Origin: Adenophora triphylla var. japonica
Lineage: Eukaryota > Streptophyta > Magnoliopsida > Asterales > Campanulaceae
Direction of reading: 5' to 3'
DNA: 64,000 bases
Assembly: GCA_022495995.1 (NCBI GenBank)
Contig: JAFEMH010002566.1
Location: 248,001-312,000, forward strand
Below the pieces are notes generated by a model. It made no database searches. It was not told the DNA's origin and saw only the letters and a program-made list of their open reading frames with translations. Both the position numbers and the translations under genes were made by a program. Below, piece after piece: positions 33,258-44,972 of this stretch. Positions within the stretch are counted from its first letter, which is position 1. Every line of letters starts with the position of its first letter.

Positions 33258-33395
33258 AACCTCTTCACGCAAATCAGCAGGAAAAGTAGCTATGATTGAA
33301 GCATTATCCATGTCAACGGGTTGTCCTTCAGCCTGCTGTGCAAGTCTCTCGGAGCGTTGTTGGGTAAGAAATTTAGCTTGAATGTCTGGAGGAAG
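33258..33395 (-). pseudogene. Exon fragment of a UPL1/UPL2-type HECT ubiquitin ligase
   Basis: 46 codons on the minus strand read LPPDIQAKFLTQQRSERLAQ and, further on, EGQPVDMDNASIIATFPADL then REEV. This matches the conserved region ahead of the HECT domain of plant UPL1/UPL2 proteins (LPPDIxAEVLAQQ; SIIATFPxDLREEV) as I know the family. Similarity starts and stops abruptly. GAAGAG followed by GTTCAC at the end could be an old exon border, and TCCAG near the start an acceptor, but neither is certain. It is far too short to be a gene; a captured or dispersed fragment is likely. Confidence 0.7.
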
Positions 33396-33819
33396 AGCAA
33401 AATTAAATCACAACACCATTCAAATCAGGCAACCAAAAAAATTCAAATCCCCTTCCTCACCTTTCTCCATTCCAACTCCAAAATTATGCAACCAAAAAAT
33501 TTCAAACACACACAATCCACCAATTCGTCTCCACAAAATCACACTAAGATCTGAACAGATCTGAGAGTTCATTGGCAGAGCAAGGTGACTTGTGTGTGAG
33601 AGACGAATGGAAGAGAGGAGAACTTCGCCGTCGCCGGAGATCTACATAAACATTATTGAGGACCCCTAATTAAACTATACTACTTAGAATTTTCTATGTA
33701 CCCTTAGGATCCCACTAAAGGCAGAACGTACCACCTGCAGGATTTGAAATCTTTGTCTAGACTGTGATTCGAGGAGCAGTCCTCACGATCAGATTATGAT
33801 CACTTGATTATTGTACCCT
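33396..33819. other. Unassigned sequence between UPL fragment and Cop-3
   Basis: Minus-strand reading looks like a plant 5' leader and intron (CTCCGGCGACGGCGAAG near 33630, C/T-rich start, T-rich downstream), so it may have come with the UPL fragment. No LTR, ORF or TIR is identified. Ends in GCGGG, the Cop-3 target site. Confidence 0.4.
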
Positions 33820-33824
33820 GCGGG

Positions 33825-35179
33825 TGTTAGTGTTATGCCCTAGGCCTATAGTTAATAGACTTATGTGTTGACATTATTTATTATTATATGAAAAGTTTAT
33901 CATTTGATTATTATATGTTTTGCATATTTATCTGTAATAATCTCTGTCCCTAATTATTAAGTGAATAATTAGTATAAATGTTAATGGATAATCATATGAT
34001 GATTATATGCATAGAGATGCACATTAAATTTATGGGTACTTGTTAGAGAACAAGTGACTGGACTTGACCCGTATGAGATTTATGTCATGGTCAAATGTCA
34101 TAATTAAATCTCATAAGGTCACTTAATTTAGTCCCTAGACCTGAGATTATCATGACCTTACATATGATGAAAGTCATGTTTGATTTTAGTCAAACGATAT
34201 CTTAACACGATATTTATAAAGGCTAATTTTGGCATGATCGGATTCATGATGGGAAGGATGATAAGTCAAGATGGAATTTGTCCCTCGAAAGAGAGATATT
34301 TTGCTTGAGCCCCTCAATGAGTGATAATGATGAAAGTGTATGGTCATACCCCAATGCGATTGGATTATCATTATACTCAAGAATCGAGAAAGCATTGAAC
34401 AAAGACAAGTTGACGAGGACCATGACTTGTGTTCAATATAACATCATGAGACAAAGGGAGAAATGGAAGTGCACCATTGGAAACGTGAACTCTTACGTTA
34501 TATTATTTGGGTAGACATAATGGCTTGCTAGAGTCCGCTTATGTCTATAAGGGTCGATATGATCGAACTCATTGCCAACATAATATAATCCTATTGGGTC
34601 ACACACAACTTGAATGAATTGATTAAACCAGAGGAAGAATGATTGAGAAAAACCTGATGTGGCATGTTGCATCGCGCGACACAACAAGGCCATGTGCCTC
34701 GTGTGGTCATGCGACAGAACAAGCCACTAAAGGCGGTTTACAGAATCATTTCCTAATTTGATTAGGAATCATATACTATACTAATGTAGTATAAATATGA
34801 ATGTCTGTCAACCCTAAAAAGCTAGCCGAAATTCTGAAAAGAAATTCACAACACATATTCTCAATATTCTTCATAGGTTTAAGAGATCTAGCAATCTTCA
34901 AGAAGTCATTCTTAGTTCATTCAAAAGTGTGGATACCGAAAGAGGGTCTTCGCTCGTTCAACGATCAAGGCCTAGAGTTCAAGCAATCTGAAGAACGAAG
35001 TTTGTGATTCGAAATCACATTATTAAATCGTTCGATAGCTCAAGAACGGAAAGCGTTCAAGGTTGGTTATTTCTATCTCATAGGAATTCAAATTAATTGT
35101 ATAGAACGGATCCTAGGCTTCTTGGGTTTTATGTTTTTGATGCTTAATTCAGCTGCGCATGGACCCGTAAAACCCAACA
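33825..35179 (+). repeat. Cop-3 5' LTR
   Basis: Starts TGTTAGTGTTATGCCC, ends AAAACCCAACA. TATA box TATAAATA at 34790-34797. Palindromic units TGCATCGCGCGACACA (34668-34683) and GTGGTCATGCGACA (34703-34716) lie upstream of it. Confidence 0.95.
34790..34797 (+). promoter_or_regulatory. TATA box of the Cop-3 5' LTR
   Basis: TATAAATA, repeated at 40031-40038 in the 3' LTR. Confidence 0.7.
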
Positions 35180-35180
35180 G

Positions 35181-35192
35181 TGGTATCAGAGC
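35181..35192 (+). promoter_or_regulatory. Cop-3 primer-binding site
   Basis: TGGTATCAGAGC one base after the LTR, complementary to initiator tRNA-Met. Confidence 0.95.
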
Positions 35193-36569
35193 CCCGTTCG
35201 TGTTCGTATCATTAAGTTTGAATTAACATGCTAAAAAAGTGATATAAATCATTTATATGTTCTTTTGCATGTTTTGTATGCGATAGATTGATTGTTTTTG
35301 AAACAATATGCCTAAATCATGTTCTATTGATATTGAATTAAATCTGTTAAAAGTTGTTTGCTTGATTTAATTGCTCTGTGATTTAGAATTGATTGAATTC
35401 TGGAAATCTGCAAATTGTCACCTTGTGTCTCGCGACAGACCATGTTTGTGTCACGCGACACTGCTTGACTGTGTCACGCGACAGATCGTGCCTGATGGAT
35501 TCTCTCGGTCGTGCGACAAATCAAGCCCAATCTGGGCATAATCAGTTTGTTGAACAATCCTGCTAATCTGTGAATGTGTTTAAAATCTGATATGTTTATG
35601 TATTAATCTGGATGCTATAAATTTCTGGAAATTAAGTTTATAGGGCTATTCTAGATTAATTCATTGTTTATGCATGCTTAGTTAATTAAAATATGATTTT
35701 ATTAATTGTTGCGATGCATGAATTTTGTGTTCTTACGTGTTAAGAATTTTAGATGTTTAGTTGAAACATTGCATTATAATTTCCTAAATGTTTAGATTGA
35801 AACATTGAAATTTTGGTTTATGATTGTTTATGAGAAACAAGTCATATTACGCAAAATTTAAAAGGAAACTGATTATTTATTCAAAGTGTTGATTATGTTG
35901 CAAATCAGAGCTGATTTCTGATTGTGCATGTCTAGGAGAGTTCTGTCGAAGGAGAGATTTGGTACTTAAGTAGTCCTTGTGGCTCACCTATCTTCCTGGG
36001 AACTTACCTGGTGCACAGTTATGACTATCTTTGCTGATGTGCTTATAATCTACTTTAAAGAACCTTCATTTAACTTTTAAGTTCTTTATGCCAATTCATG
36101 ATTAAAACACTTGAGACCATTCGGATAGTTTTGGGTGGGCTTGCCATAGCAAGGTACTTTGATTCTATTCGTATGCGAGCAAGATGAGGAAATGGTGGTT
36201 CCTATACGTTTAAAGTGAATGAACTTAATTGGGTTATCAAAATGGTTTTGGACCCAAGGCATAAGATGAGATTAAAATATGCTTAGACATATGATGTCTT
36301 GAACAAATCTCATAAAAGATCTAAGAGTCATATATGTGATATGATTGATGTTTCTACCTAATTAATTTAATTTTGAGCGGTTTGCCATAGCAATCTTGAA
36401 ATTAAATTAAAGTTGGATCTTAGCCCATTAAATGTATATTATGCTTATTTGCATTGGAAGGTGTATAATTTTGTGGGAGCATTTATTTTCATGTAAATGC
36501 ATTATACTTTTTATATAATATGTTTACTTATATGTGTTCATATTTTATGTATATCTTTTTGTAGAATAA
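35193..36569 (+). other. Cop-3 leader
   Basis: 1.4 kb before the gag start without an ORF of note. It holds four CG-centred units: TGTCTCGCGACAGA (35426-35439), TGTGTCACGCGACAC (35447-35461), GTGTCACGCGACAG (35471-35484) and GGTCGTGCGAC (35507-35517). Confidence 0.75.
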
Positions 36570-37923
36570 ATGGCATCAAACAATAATCATTTGTCACTGC
36601 GATCTATCCTTGAGAAGGAAAAGTTGGAAGAGAATGGTACAAACTATATGGATTGGATCCGTAGCATGAGAATTGTTCTCAGGCAAGAGGAGAAACTGTA
36701 CGTTCTCGAGGAACCTATTCCACCTGAACCTGCTGCCAATGCTACTAGGGCAGTGAAGGACCAATATCTGAAGCACAAGCGTGATTCTACTGATGTTGGT
36801 TGCCTCATGCTCTCCGCCATGTGCAAGAGCCTTCAAAAGGATCTTGAGCACTTGGGGACAGTTGATCTAAACAATCGACTGATGGAAATGTTCCAAGTAC
36901 AAGCAAGGCAAGAAAGGTATAACACAGTTAAGGCCTTGACCTCATGCAAGATGAGTGAAGGACAAGCTGTTGGTCCTCATGCTTTAAAGATGAAGGGCCA
37001 CATCGAGCATCTTGAAAGGCTCGGTTTTCCGATTAGCCAAGAGTTGGCTACTGACATGATATTGAATTCATTGCCCGAAGGTTTTAGTAATTTCATAATG
37101 AACTATAGCATGGGAGGCATGAATAAGAACCTTTCCGAGTTAGTTCAAATGTTGAACACTGCGGAAACCAATATTGTCAAGAAGAAAACCGATCAAGTGT
37201 TGATGGTTAACAAGGGAAAGGGTTTCAAGGGTAAGGGAAAGGCAAAAGTTGCTAATCCTAAGGCAAATGTTGCCAAAACCAAAGAGGCTAAGCCCAAGTC
37301 CCAAGAGGACGCAGTCTGCTTCCATTGCAATGAGATTGGACATTGGAGGAGAAACTGCACAAAATACAAGGAAGCACTGAAGAAGAGCAAAGGAGTTGCT
37401 TCGACTTCAGGTATCTTTATTATAGATATATTCCTATCTACTTCTAGTTCTTGGGTATTGTATACCGGATGTGGAACTCACAGTTGTCTAAATGTGCAGG
37501 GTCTAAAGAACAGAAGGATGCTTAAGGAAGGTGAAGTGGACCTACGTGTGGGGAATGGAGCAAGAGTTGCTGCATTAGCCGTATGAACTTATGAAGTTAC
37601 TTTACCTAGTGGACTAATACTTGTTTTGAACAATTGTTATTACGTTCCAGCTTTAAGTAGGAATATTATTTCGATTTCATGTTTGGATAATGAAGGTTTT
37701 AATTTTCTTATATGTGATAAGAAGTTTTCTATTTACAAGAGTGATATGCATTATTGTACTGCTATTTATTCAATGGCCTTTATATCCTTGATGTTAAAAA
37801 TCGTGATAATGATATCTGTAACATTAACAAGAAATCTAAACCCAATGATGTAAACCACACTTACTTATGACATTGTCGTCTTGGACATATAAATGAGAAA
37901 CGCATTTCTAAACTCCACAAAGA
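36570..37923 (+). pseudogene. Cop-3 gag, nucleocapsid and protease (pseudogene)
   Basis: ATG at 36570. The gag domain starts LSLRSILEKEKLEENGTNYM; the mid part has ERYNTVKALTSCKMSEGQ. The zinc knuckle CFHCNEIGHWRRNC is near residue 250. The protease site reads SSWVLYTGCGTHSC, with Tyr in place of the catalytic Asp. The first stop (TGA, 37584-37586) replaces a codon in ALAV-TYEVTLPSG, and further frames carry NNCYYVPALSRNIISISCLD. A second TGA in the pre-integrase (L-HCRLGHINEKRISKLH) replaces Trp, and a third follows in LHKD. Both catalytic loss and stops exclude activity; the gag domain alone is still open. Confidence 0.9.
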
Positions 37924-38604
37924 TTGATTTTTAGACTCACATGATTATGAATCATATGAGACATGCGAATCTTGTTTACTTGGCAAGATGACCAAGGACC
38001 CATTTACCAAAACTGGTGAAAGGGCGGGCGACTTATTAGGACTCATACATACCGATGTATGTGGGCCTATGAGTAGCGATGCTAGGGGAGGATTTCGGTA
38101 CTTCATAACATTCACTGATGATTATAGTAGATTTGGATATGTTTATCTAATGAAACATAAAAGTGAATCGTTTGAGATATTTCGAATATTTCAAAATGAG
38201 GTGCAAAATCAACTTGGCAAAACTATTAAGGTACTTCGATCCGATCGAGGTGGCGAATATTTGAGCCAAGAATTTGACAGTCATCTTAAGAGTTGTAGAA
38301 TCGTTTTAGAACTCTCTCCACCCGGAACACCACAATGGAATGGTGTGTCTGAGAGGAGGAATAGAACTTTGTTGGACATGGTTCGTTCTATGATGAGTCA
38401 AGTTGAGCTTCCTTTATCCTTTTGGGGACATGCACTGGAAACTGCTGCTTTCACTATAAACAGAGTTCCTACCAAATCGGTTCAAAAGACCCCATTTAAG
38501 ATGTGGCATGGAAGAAAACCTAGTTTGTCTTTCATGAAGATTTGGGGTTGCGATGCATATGTCAAGAAGTTAACTTCTGACAAGCTAGCTTCCAAACTGA
38601 CAAA
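37924..38604 (+). pseudogene. Cop-3 integrase, truncated at its C-terminus
   Basis: The His/Cys zinc module ends with CESCLLGKM just upstream. The core shows Asp in LLGLIHTDVCGPM, Asp in VLRSDRGGEYLSQEF and Glu in NGVSERRNRTLLDM, the complete D,D-35-E triad. The open frame then reaches SDKLASKLTK and is cut by the internal deletion. Beyond the junction the sequence is RNase H in another frame. Confidence 0.9.
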
Positions 38605-39051
38605 GATGATTTTAGATCGCAGACTGGATTTTTGTTTACGCTGAATGGAGGCACTGTGAGTTGGAAAAGTTCCAAGCAAAGTACCATCGCTGATTCTACA
38701 ACCGAAGCTGAGTACATAGCGGCATCTGATGCAGCTAAGGAAGCCGTTTGGATCAAAAAGTTCATTAGTGATTTGGAAGTCGTTCCAAGCATCAAAGATC
38801 CTATAGAACTTTACTGTGATAATAATGGTTCCATTGCACAAGCAAAGGAACCAAGGTCACACCAGAGATCCAAACACATACTTCGACGTTTCCACATTAT
38901 CCGAGAGATATGCGAAAGGGGAGACGTAAAGATATGCAGAGTAGACACTGATGACAACGTGGCTGACCCATTAACTAAGGCTCTCCCGCAAGCTAAGCAT
39001 GATGGTCATGTTAGGTCCATGGGTATTCGATACATGGGAGATTGGGCCTAG
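38605..39051 (+). pseudogene. Cop-3 RNase H C-terminal part
   Basis: From the deletion junction: FRSQTGFLFTLNGG, SWKSSKQSTIADSTTEAEYI, LYCDNNGSIAQAKEPRSHQR and the ending VADPLTKALPQAKHDGHVRS up to the stop at 39051. The first catalytic Asp region is lost. It is in a different frame from integrase, so no fusion protein is made. Confidence 0.9.
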
Positions 39052-39053
39052 TG

Positions 39054-39064
39054 CAAGTGGGAGA
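39054..39064 (+). promoter_or_regulatory. Cop-3 polypurine tract
   Basis: CAAGTGGGAGA immediately before the 3' LTR. Confidence 0.8.
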
Positions 39065-39065
39065 C

Positions 39066-40420
39066 TGTTAGTGTTATGCCCTAGGCCTATAGTTGATAGA
39101 CTTATGTGTTGACATTATTTATTATTATATGAAAAGTTTATCATTTGATTATTATATGTTTTGCATATTTATCTATAATAATCTCTGTCCCTAATTATTA
39201 AGTGAATAATTAGTATAAATGTTAATGGATAATCATATGATGATTATATGCATAGAGATGCACATTAAATTTATGGGTACTTGTTAGAGAACAAGTGACT
39301 GGACTTGACCCGTATGAGATTTATGTCATGGTCAAATGTCATAATTAAATCTCATAAGGTCACTTAATTTAGTCCCTAGACCTGAGATTATCATGACCTT
39401 ACATATGATGAAAGTCATGTTTGATTTTAGTCAAACGATATCTTAACACGATATTTATAAAGGCTAATTTTGGCATGATCGGATTCATGATGGGAAGGAT
39501 GATAAGTCAAGATGGAATTTTTCCCTCGAAAGAGAGATGTTTTGCTTGGGCCCCTTGATGAGTGATAATGATGAAAGTGTATGGCCATACCCCAATGCGA
39601 TTGGATTATCATTATACTCAAGAATCGAGAAAGCATTGAACAAAGACAAGTTGACGAGGACCATGACTTGTGTTCAATATAACATCGTGAGACAAAGGGA
39701 GAAATGGAAGTGCACCATTGAAAACGTGAACTCTTACGTTATATTATTTGGGTAGACATAATGGCTTGCTAGAGTCCGCTTATGTCTTATGAGGGTCGAT
39801 ATGATCGAACTCATAGCCAACAAATATAATCCTATTGGGTCACACACAACTAGAATGAATTGATTAAACCAGAGGAAGAATGATTGAGAAAAACCCAATG
39901 TGGCATATTGCATCGCGCGACACAACAAGGCCATGTGCCTCGTGTGGTCGTGCGAAAGAACAAGCCACTAAAGGCGGTTTACAGAATCCTTTCCTAATTT
40001 GATTCGGAATCATATACTAAACTAATGTAGTATAAATATGAATGTCTGTCAACCCTAAAAAGCTAGCCGAAATTATGAAAAGAAATTCACAACACATATT
40101 CTCAATATTCTTCATAGGTTTAAGAGATCTAGCAATCTTCAAGAAGTCATTCTTGGTTCATTTAAAAGTGTGGATACCGAAAGAGGGTCTTCGCTCGTTC
40201 AACGATCAAGGCCTAGAGTTCAAGCAATCTGAAGAACAAAGTTTGTGATTCGAAATCACATTATTAAATCGTTTGATAGCTCAAGAACGGAAAGCATTCA
40301 AGGTTGGTTATTTCTATCTCATAGGAATTCAAATTAATTGTATAGAACGGATCCTAGGCTTCTTGGGTTTTATGTTTTTGATGCTTAATTTCGCTGCGCA
40401 TGGACTTGTAAAACCCAACA
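39066..40420 (+). repeat. Cop-3 3' LTR
   Basis: 1355 bp, same length as the 5' LTR. Differences include a cluster at 39533-39560 and at 39787-39822 (small indels that cancel in length). Confidence 0.95.
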
Positions 40421-41412
40421 GCGGGGGGACAACACAACACTCTAGGCAATTTTGCATTTTATTTGAGCACAATTATTGTTAACTTCATGCATTATTAGCT
40501 TTTATTGCACGAGTCCATCTCAATTGGGGATGAAAATGGAGAAGAGGATTTTTGCAAGGCTTGACAAACGGATATGTATGTAGCAGTTGTGCTATGATGG
40601 ATTGTGTATGGAACGAATGTGTTTATATGATGATGTATGGGTTGGACCCTCTCCCATGAGGAGGGAAAAATGTATTAGAGATGGATGATATGGTGCAGCC
40701 TAGGAAAGTCGGGGCGTACCCTGGGAGTGTAACTGGCAGCAGTTGAGCCGGTGATTGATAAGAACAGCAAGCATCATATGTATTGTAGAGAATGTCCATA
40801 TTTTGAGGAGATGACTAAGTGAAGCCCCGGTTCTTGATGACGTGATCATGGCGAAGCCCCAGCTTGAAGAGATTCGATGCAGCCTTGTTGCAGACAGAGT
40901 CATCTTTTGGCCAAAGAGGCAACTCATCATTTCAGACATTAGTCAATCAGTCATTGGACAAGACTCGAAAATGTTTATGTGCAGGGGCACATCTTTTAAA
41001 AAGTGGAAATGGATCCTGAATTTGTGTATGACACTCTCGCTTTTGGGTTTGAATCTTTTGGGAGAGTATAAGCATCACAAGGTGTGGAAAAGGTGTATGG
41101 AAGCCCCTGCTTGACAGAAAAATAGTGTTTGGCTCTATTTCCCTATGATGTAGAGAAGAAGACTTGTCGAGACACTTGAAAACTTGTTTTATTCGTGATG
41201 ATCACAAAGCTGCTTAAAACCCTTTATTGATGTTCGGGTTATTCAATCACCAATCCTGATATGAACAAATATTTTGATCAATCCTGAGGAGAAAGCCGAC
41301 TGATATCGAGAATCAAACTCGAAAATATGGAACGGAGGATCTGTATATAGGGACGGCCCTTGAGGAGACCGGATTTTCTGAGATTTGTTTGTGATTTCGA
41401 TCGGACCAGTTA

Positions 41413-41461
41413 TGGTTGCCTACGTTCCCCTCCTTGGGAGGAGCTCAGGTCGCCGTAGTTC
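41413..41461 (-). other. Motif I nested stem-loop, Gag-3 copy
   Basis: CTACG (41420-41424) with CGTAG (41454-41458); inner CCTCC/GGAGG with a three-base loop, a different sequence from Gag-1 but fully paired. Confidence 0.75.
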
Positions 41462-41860
41462 GGGCTTATCCCGATTGAAAGGAGAAGGAATGTGAAAATT
41501 CAAGATTCTGAGGATCTTTGAGGATTTTTCTGAGAATTGGAGATCTGAAGAGCATGTCCTCTTGGAGTGTCGATGCAAGACACGGATGCGAAGCCCCAGT
41601 GGAGCATCCACGGCAAGTGTTTGCGGAGGAGAAATGAAATATGCTCACAAGAAGTGTCGAATGAATGGATTGAATTTGCACAATCTTTGATTGATGATCT
41701 TGAATCGAGATAGATTAGGTTCCAACTTAAGCAAGCAACGAAGCATTAATTTGATTTAGATCTCGAAGATATTAGAATGAAATTGCTATTCCGTAGGAAT
41801 TGTAGCTGGGTTTCAGGGTTTCGATCGGCCATCGGGTGATTTGGAAAATTGATTGTCATG

Positions 41861-42107
41861 ACCTCTTAAGATGAGAGGTCGGCTGGGCTTTTTGCTGAAT
41901 GAACCTCTAAAGATGAGAGGTTGGCTTGCAGGGATGTGTTTAGGATTTCTATGGCGAGAAAGATTGGTTGCCTCTAAGAAAGAGAGGTCAATTCTTGACT
42001 TTGACCAAAGGTAAAGGTAATGGGAGTGTCCTCTAAAAGCGAGAGGATGGTTTGGGATTGGTTAAGGTAATGGGAATATCCTCTAAAATCGAGAGGATGG
42101 CTAGAAA
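41861..42107 (-). repeat. Array of five CCTCT/AGAGG hairpins
   Basis: Each is 19 bases with a seven-base loop: ACCTCTTAAGATGAGAGGT (41861-41879), ACCTCTAAAGATGAGAGGT (41903-41921), GCCTCTAAGAAAGAGAGGT (41970-41988), TCCTCTAAAAGCGAGAGGA (42029-42047), TCCTCTAAAATCGAGAGGA (42089-42107). The closing pair is A-T in two copies and T-A in two, a compensating change. Spacing is 40-65 bases. Confidence 0.85.
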
Positions 42108-42998
42108 TGGTTGGAAGGTGTTGGCGAGAGGAAGTCCAAGCTGAGAACTTTTGCGACTTGCGAGGAATCGGGTTCCTTTTGATCATTGGAGAGCTTCTTG
42201 AGAAGTCGGGAACTTTTGATGGATTGTGAGGATCAAAAGTCCTTCTTTTGAACAGCCTCTTGAGGAGTTGAGAATTCTTGCTGAATTGTGAGGATTTAAA
42301 ATCCTTCTTTTGAGAACTTGGAAGGCCTCTTTAGGAGTTGAGGATTATCTTTGTCCTTCCTTCAATGACTTGAGTATTTTATGCATCGCCGACTCTCGAA
42401 GCTAACTTCTTGGCCTCGCTTGGACTTCTCTTAGCACGGAGCAAAGATGATGGCTAAGTGGGGTTTCAAATTACGCCGATCTTGAAATGAAAGGGTATTA
42501 TTTAGTGAGGGTGAGGTAATGGCTTCCCTAGGGTGAAAGGCTTCAACTGCAATCCCTACCGGATGATCCAAACGAGATTAAGTCTTCATTGCTTGCTTAA
42601 GCTTACTTGAGGAAGATTCATGCAAATTCATTGAGCAACGAGATGATGAGGATGATGAAAGAGATGTGAGCATATGAGATGCGAGATGGGGAGTTGGTAA
42701 GCCCCAATTTGAGAAAGATATCAGTCGATTTTCTCACTCCGATTAATTTAAACATTAATCATTTCAATGGATTAGTAATTGAGCAGCACAAGTGATCATG
42801 TAGAATGAGACCATTTCAATTGAGTGTAACGAAGGTGTGCAAGTGATGTCTCGAGTCTAGCAAGAAAAGAAATGAAGATTTTATTACTGTAAACTCATAA
42901 CATGGACTTTGACAGACTCATGACAATGTAAAAGACATTCTAGAACCTACGACGCTGACTGACTGACTTCACCGTCTTTGGATGGGAGACCCTTGAAA

Positions 42999-44972
42999 TC
43001 ATGGAAGGAGATTGGTAACCACATCGGGGTGAGCTTTCTCAATCTTACCCTCATCGACAAGCTTCTGAATGAGCATCTTCAGGGGAATGCAATCGTTGGT
43101 TGTATGACCAGGGAATTGATGGTAGCAGCAGTATTTGCTTGTATCCATCTTTGGGTTGCGATGCATAGGGCGGTAATTATCAAGGGGCTGGACCATCCCC
43201 ATCTTAACCAGACCATTAAATGATTCCTCTGTAGTCATGCCAAGATCGTCAAACTTCCGTGGCTGACGAGGTTGAAATTTCCCACTGCTTGGGCCAGTGC
43301 TTCCCCTCTGAAGGTTGTTGATACTATTGTCTTTTGGGACTATGGGAACTGGGTTGACCATCTTGGAACCTTGGCCACTAACATTCCCGGTCTGGACATT
43401 TGGGGTAAGATTGAAGAGTCGATTCTCGCTACGGGCTCCCATGCCTACCATTTCTCTCAAATCGGGATACCAACCGGTTCCGATAGCTTTACGGAGAACT
43501 GGCTTCACACATGACAAAAAGATGTCTTTCTGATCTTGCAACGGGATTGGCTCAGACAGCTCATTCAATTTGGCATTCCAACGCTTGTAGAAATCGGTAA
43601 TGGACTCATCACTCTTTTGGATTGTGCCAACCAAGTCGTCTCTAGTTGTGTGCCACTCGAGGTTTCCGCGATACTTTTCAAGAAAAGCCTCAGTAGTCTG
43701 ACTCCAAGTAGATCGAGCTTTCGGCTTAAGGCCTAGAAACCATGTCAAGGCAGGCCCTTTGAGTGTGAGATGGAAATGATGAGCCATAAACTCGGGAGTA
43801 CAACCCATTGCCCCCATAGTCATCACATATGTGTCCACATGAGTTTTCGGACATGCCGAGCCATCAAATTGTATTTTGGGCATCTTGAACTTGTAAGGAA
43901 GAGGCTCTACTTGCCTTGGATCAACAACTTTAAGTCCACTTGATCCCACAGTCAACTTGTCAATTTGCTGCTGGATCTGTTTTAACAACGCGGTCACCTT
44001 TGGGTCATCCCTGGAAGCTGAGGGATAGAGGGAGCAGCGATTGAAGAAGGCTCAAAATTGGTTGATTGGAAGAGAGGTGGCTGAACTGACCCAGATGCTG
44101 GAGCTGGCAAATGATTAAACTGACCGGGTCGGGGAATTCTGATTCTGCAGAGAAGCATTAGCAGGCAAGTAGGGAGTTGACACCGGATGTTGCACAAGCG
44201 ATGAGCCAAACCCAAAAACTGAATCCATTGAAGGCTGAGACTGATATCCCTGAGACTGAGGTTGGTTAGCAGGAAATCGCGGAAATCCATCTTGGCTGAA
44301 ATGATTCTGGGAATAAGGGTGCTGATTTGGATACAGGGCGTTACCCTGGAAGTGAGGACCATGAAACTGACCCTGCTGATACTGAGAACCTGGAAACAAC
44401 AAGCCCTGACTGTTCGGCAGCTGGGACCCAAACTGGCTCAGAGACATGGAAGCATTGGGGATTGGTGAGGAGGTCAAATCATAGAAGATCGGATGTGGTC
44501 CTCCAACTGAACCGAAACTTGTTTGAGAGCTTGCCTGCACACCATGACTCGGAATTTGATGATATGTTGGAGCAAAGGGAGGAAGGGAGACATTTCTGGT
44601 CTCGACATCAAACTCGTTGGCATCAGTAACCTCCTCATAAGTCCCATCAGTACGTTGGATCACGGCAACACCACGGCTTCTCATTGCTTCCACCAACGTA
44701 GAATGTGCTACCTCTTCTCTAGCTTTAGCGGCTTGAGCGAGTAACTGAGCCTCACGCTCTCTAACTAGAGCGGCTTCCAAATTAGCCCTCATCTCTTCCA
44801 TGGACAGATCATGCATACCTTGTTGACCCATGGCAGATAAACCTCCGGACTGAGTGGTCATACCCTTCTCTGCACTAGACATCTCTGAAACTGAATCGGG
44901 TGTGAGCTCTGCTGAAACTGCAACTGCCTCAAAGACGTGAACCAAACGAGCATCGGGGATCGGATTGCGCAC
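42999..44972 (-). pseudogene. gag: gag of Gag-3, two compensating frameshifts
   Basis: The N-terminal part (44972-44115) has a helical stretch EEMRANLEAALVREREAQLL and then a Gln/Pro/Phe-rich disordered region. A short middle piece (about 44140-43990; GQFNHLPAPASGSVQPP) reads in another frame. The C-terminal part (to 42999) carries the capsid domain (CPKTHVDTYVMTMGAMGCTP, KGPALTWFLGLKPKA, ITDFYKRWNAKLNEL) and a knuckle-like CYHQFPGHTTNDC, ending VTNLLP. Outer parts share a frame, so two small indels cancel. No pol follows. Homologous to the Gag-1 gag but a different family. If the start is upstream of 44972 the protein is longer. Confidence 0.85.

Larger units (their letters stand above)
33825..40420 (+). 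mobile_element. Cop-3: Ty1/copia element lacking reverse transcriptase, 6596 bp
   Basis: LTRs of 1355 bp each (33825-35179, 39066-40420), TSD GCGGG (33820-33824 and 40421-40425), initiator-Met primer site and polypurine tract all present. The internal region encodes gag, zinc knuckle, protease, integrase and the end of RNase H, but the RT and the start of RNase H are deleted (junction near 38600). About 35 differences between LTRs by eye. Non-autonomous. The gag and long LTR recall Angela/Tork-type copia; lineage not certain. Confidence 0.93.
40426..42998. other. Gag-3 3' region, non-coding
   Basis: No gene. GAAGCCCC-type blocks recur (40833, 40854, 41100, 41590), as in Gag-1 near 7325. It contains Motif I (41413-41461) and the hairpin array at 41861-42107. 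Further CCTCTTGAGG and CCTCTTTAGG units stand near 42255 and 42333. Confidence 0.7.

Noticed and set aside
33321..33554. Plus-strand ORF of 77 codons
   Set aside because: Antisense to the UPL fragment and A/C-rich; composition and context give no support.
35181..35192. tRNA-like sequence TGGTATCAGAGC
   Set aside because: It is the primer-binding site complementary to a tRNA end, not a tRNA gene. I found no tRNA or rRNA gene in the window.
38600..39051. Integrase-RNase H fusion protein in Cop-3
   Set aside because: The two parts are in different frames, and the junction introduces a stop shortly after integrase.
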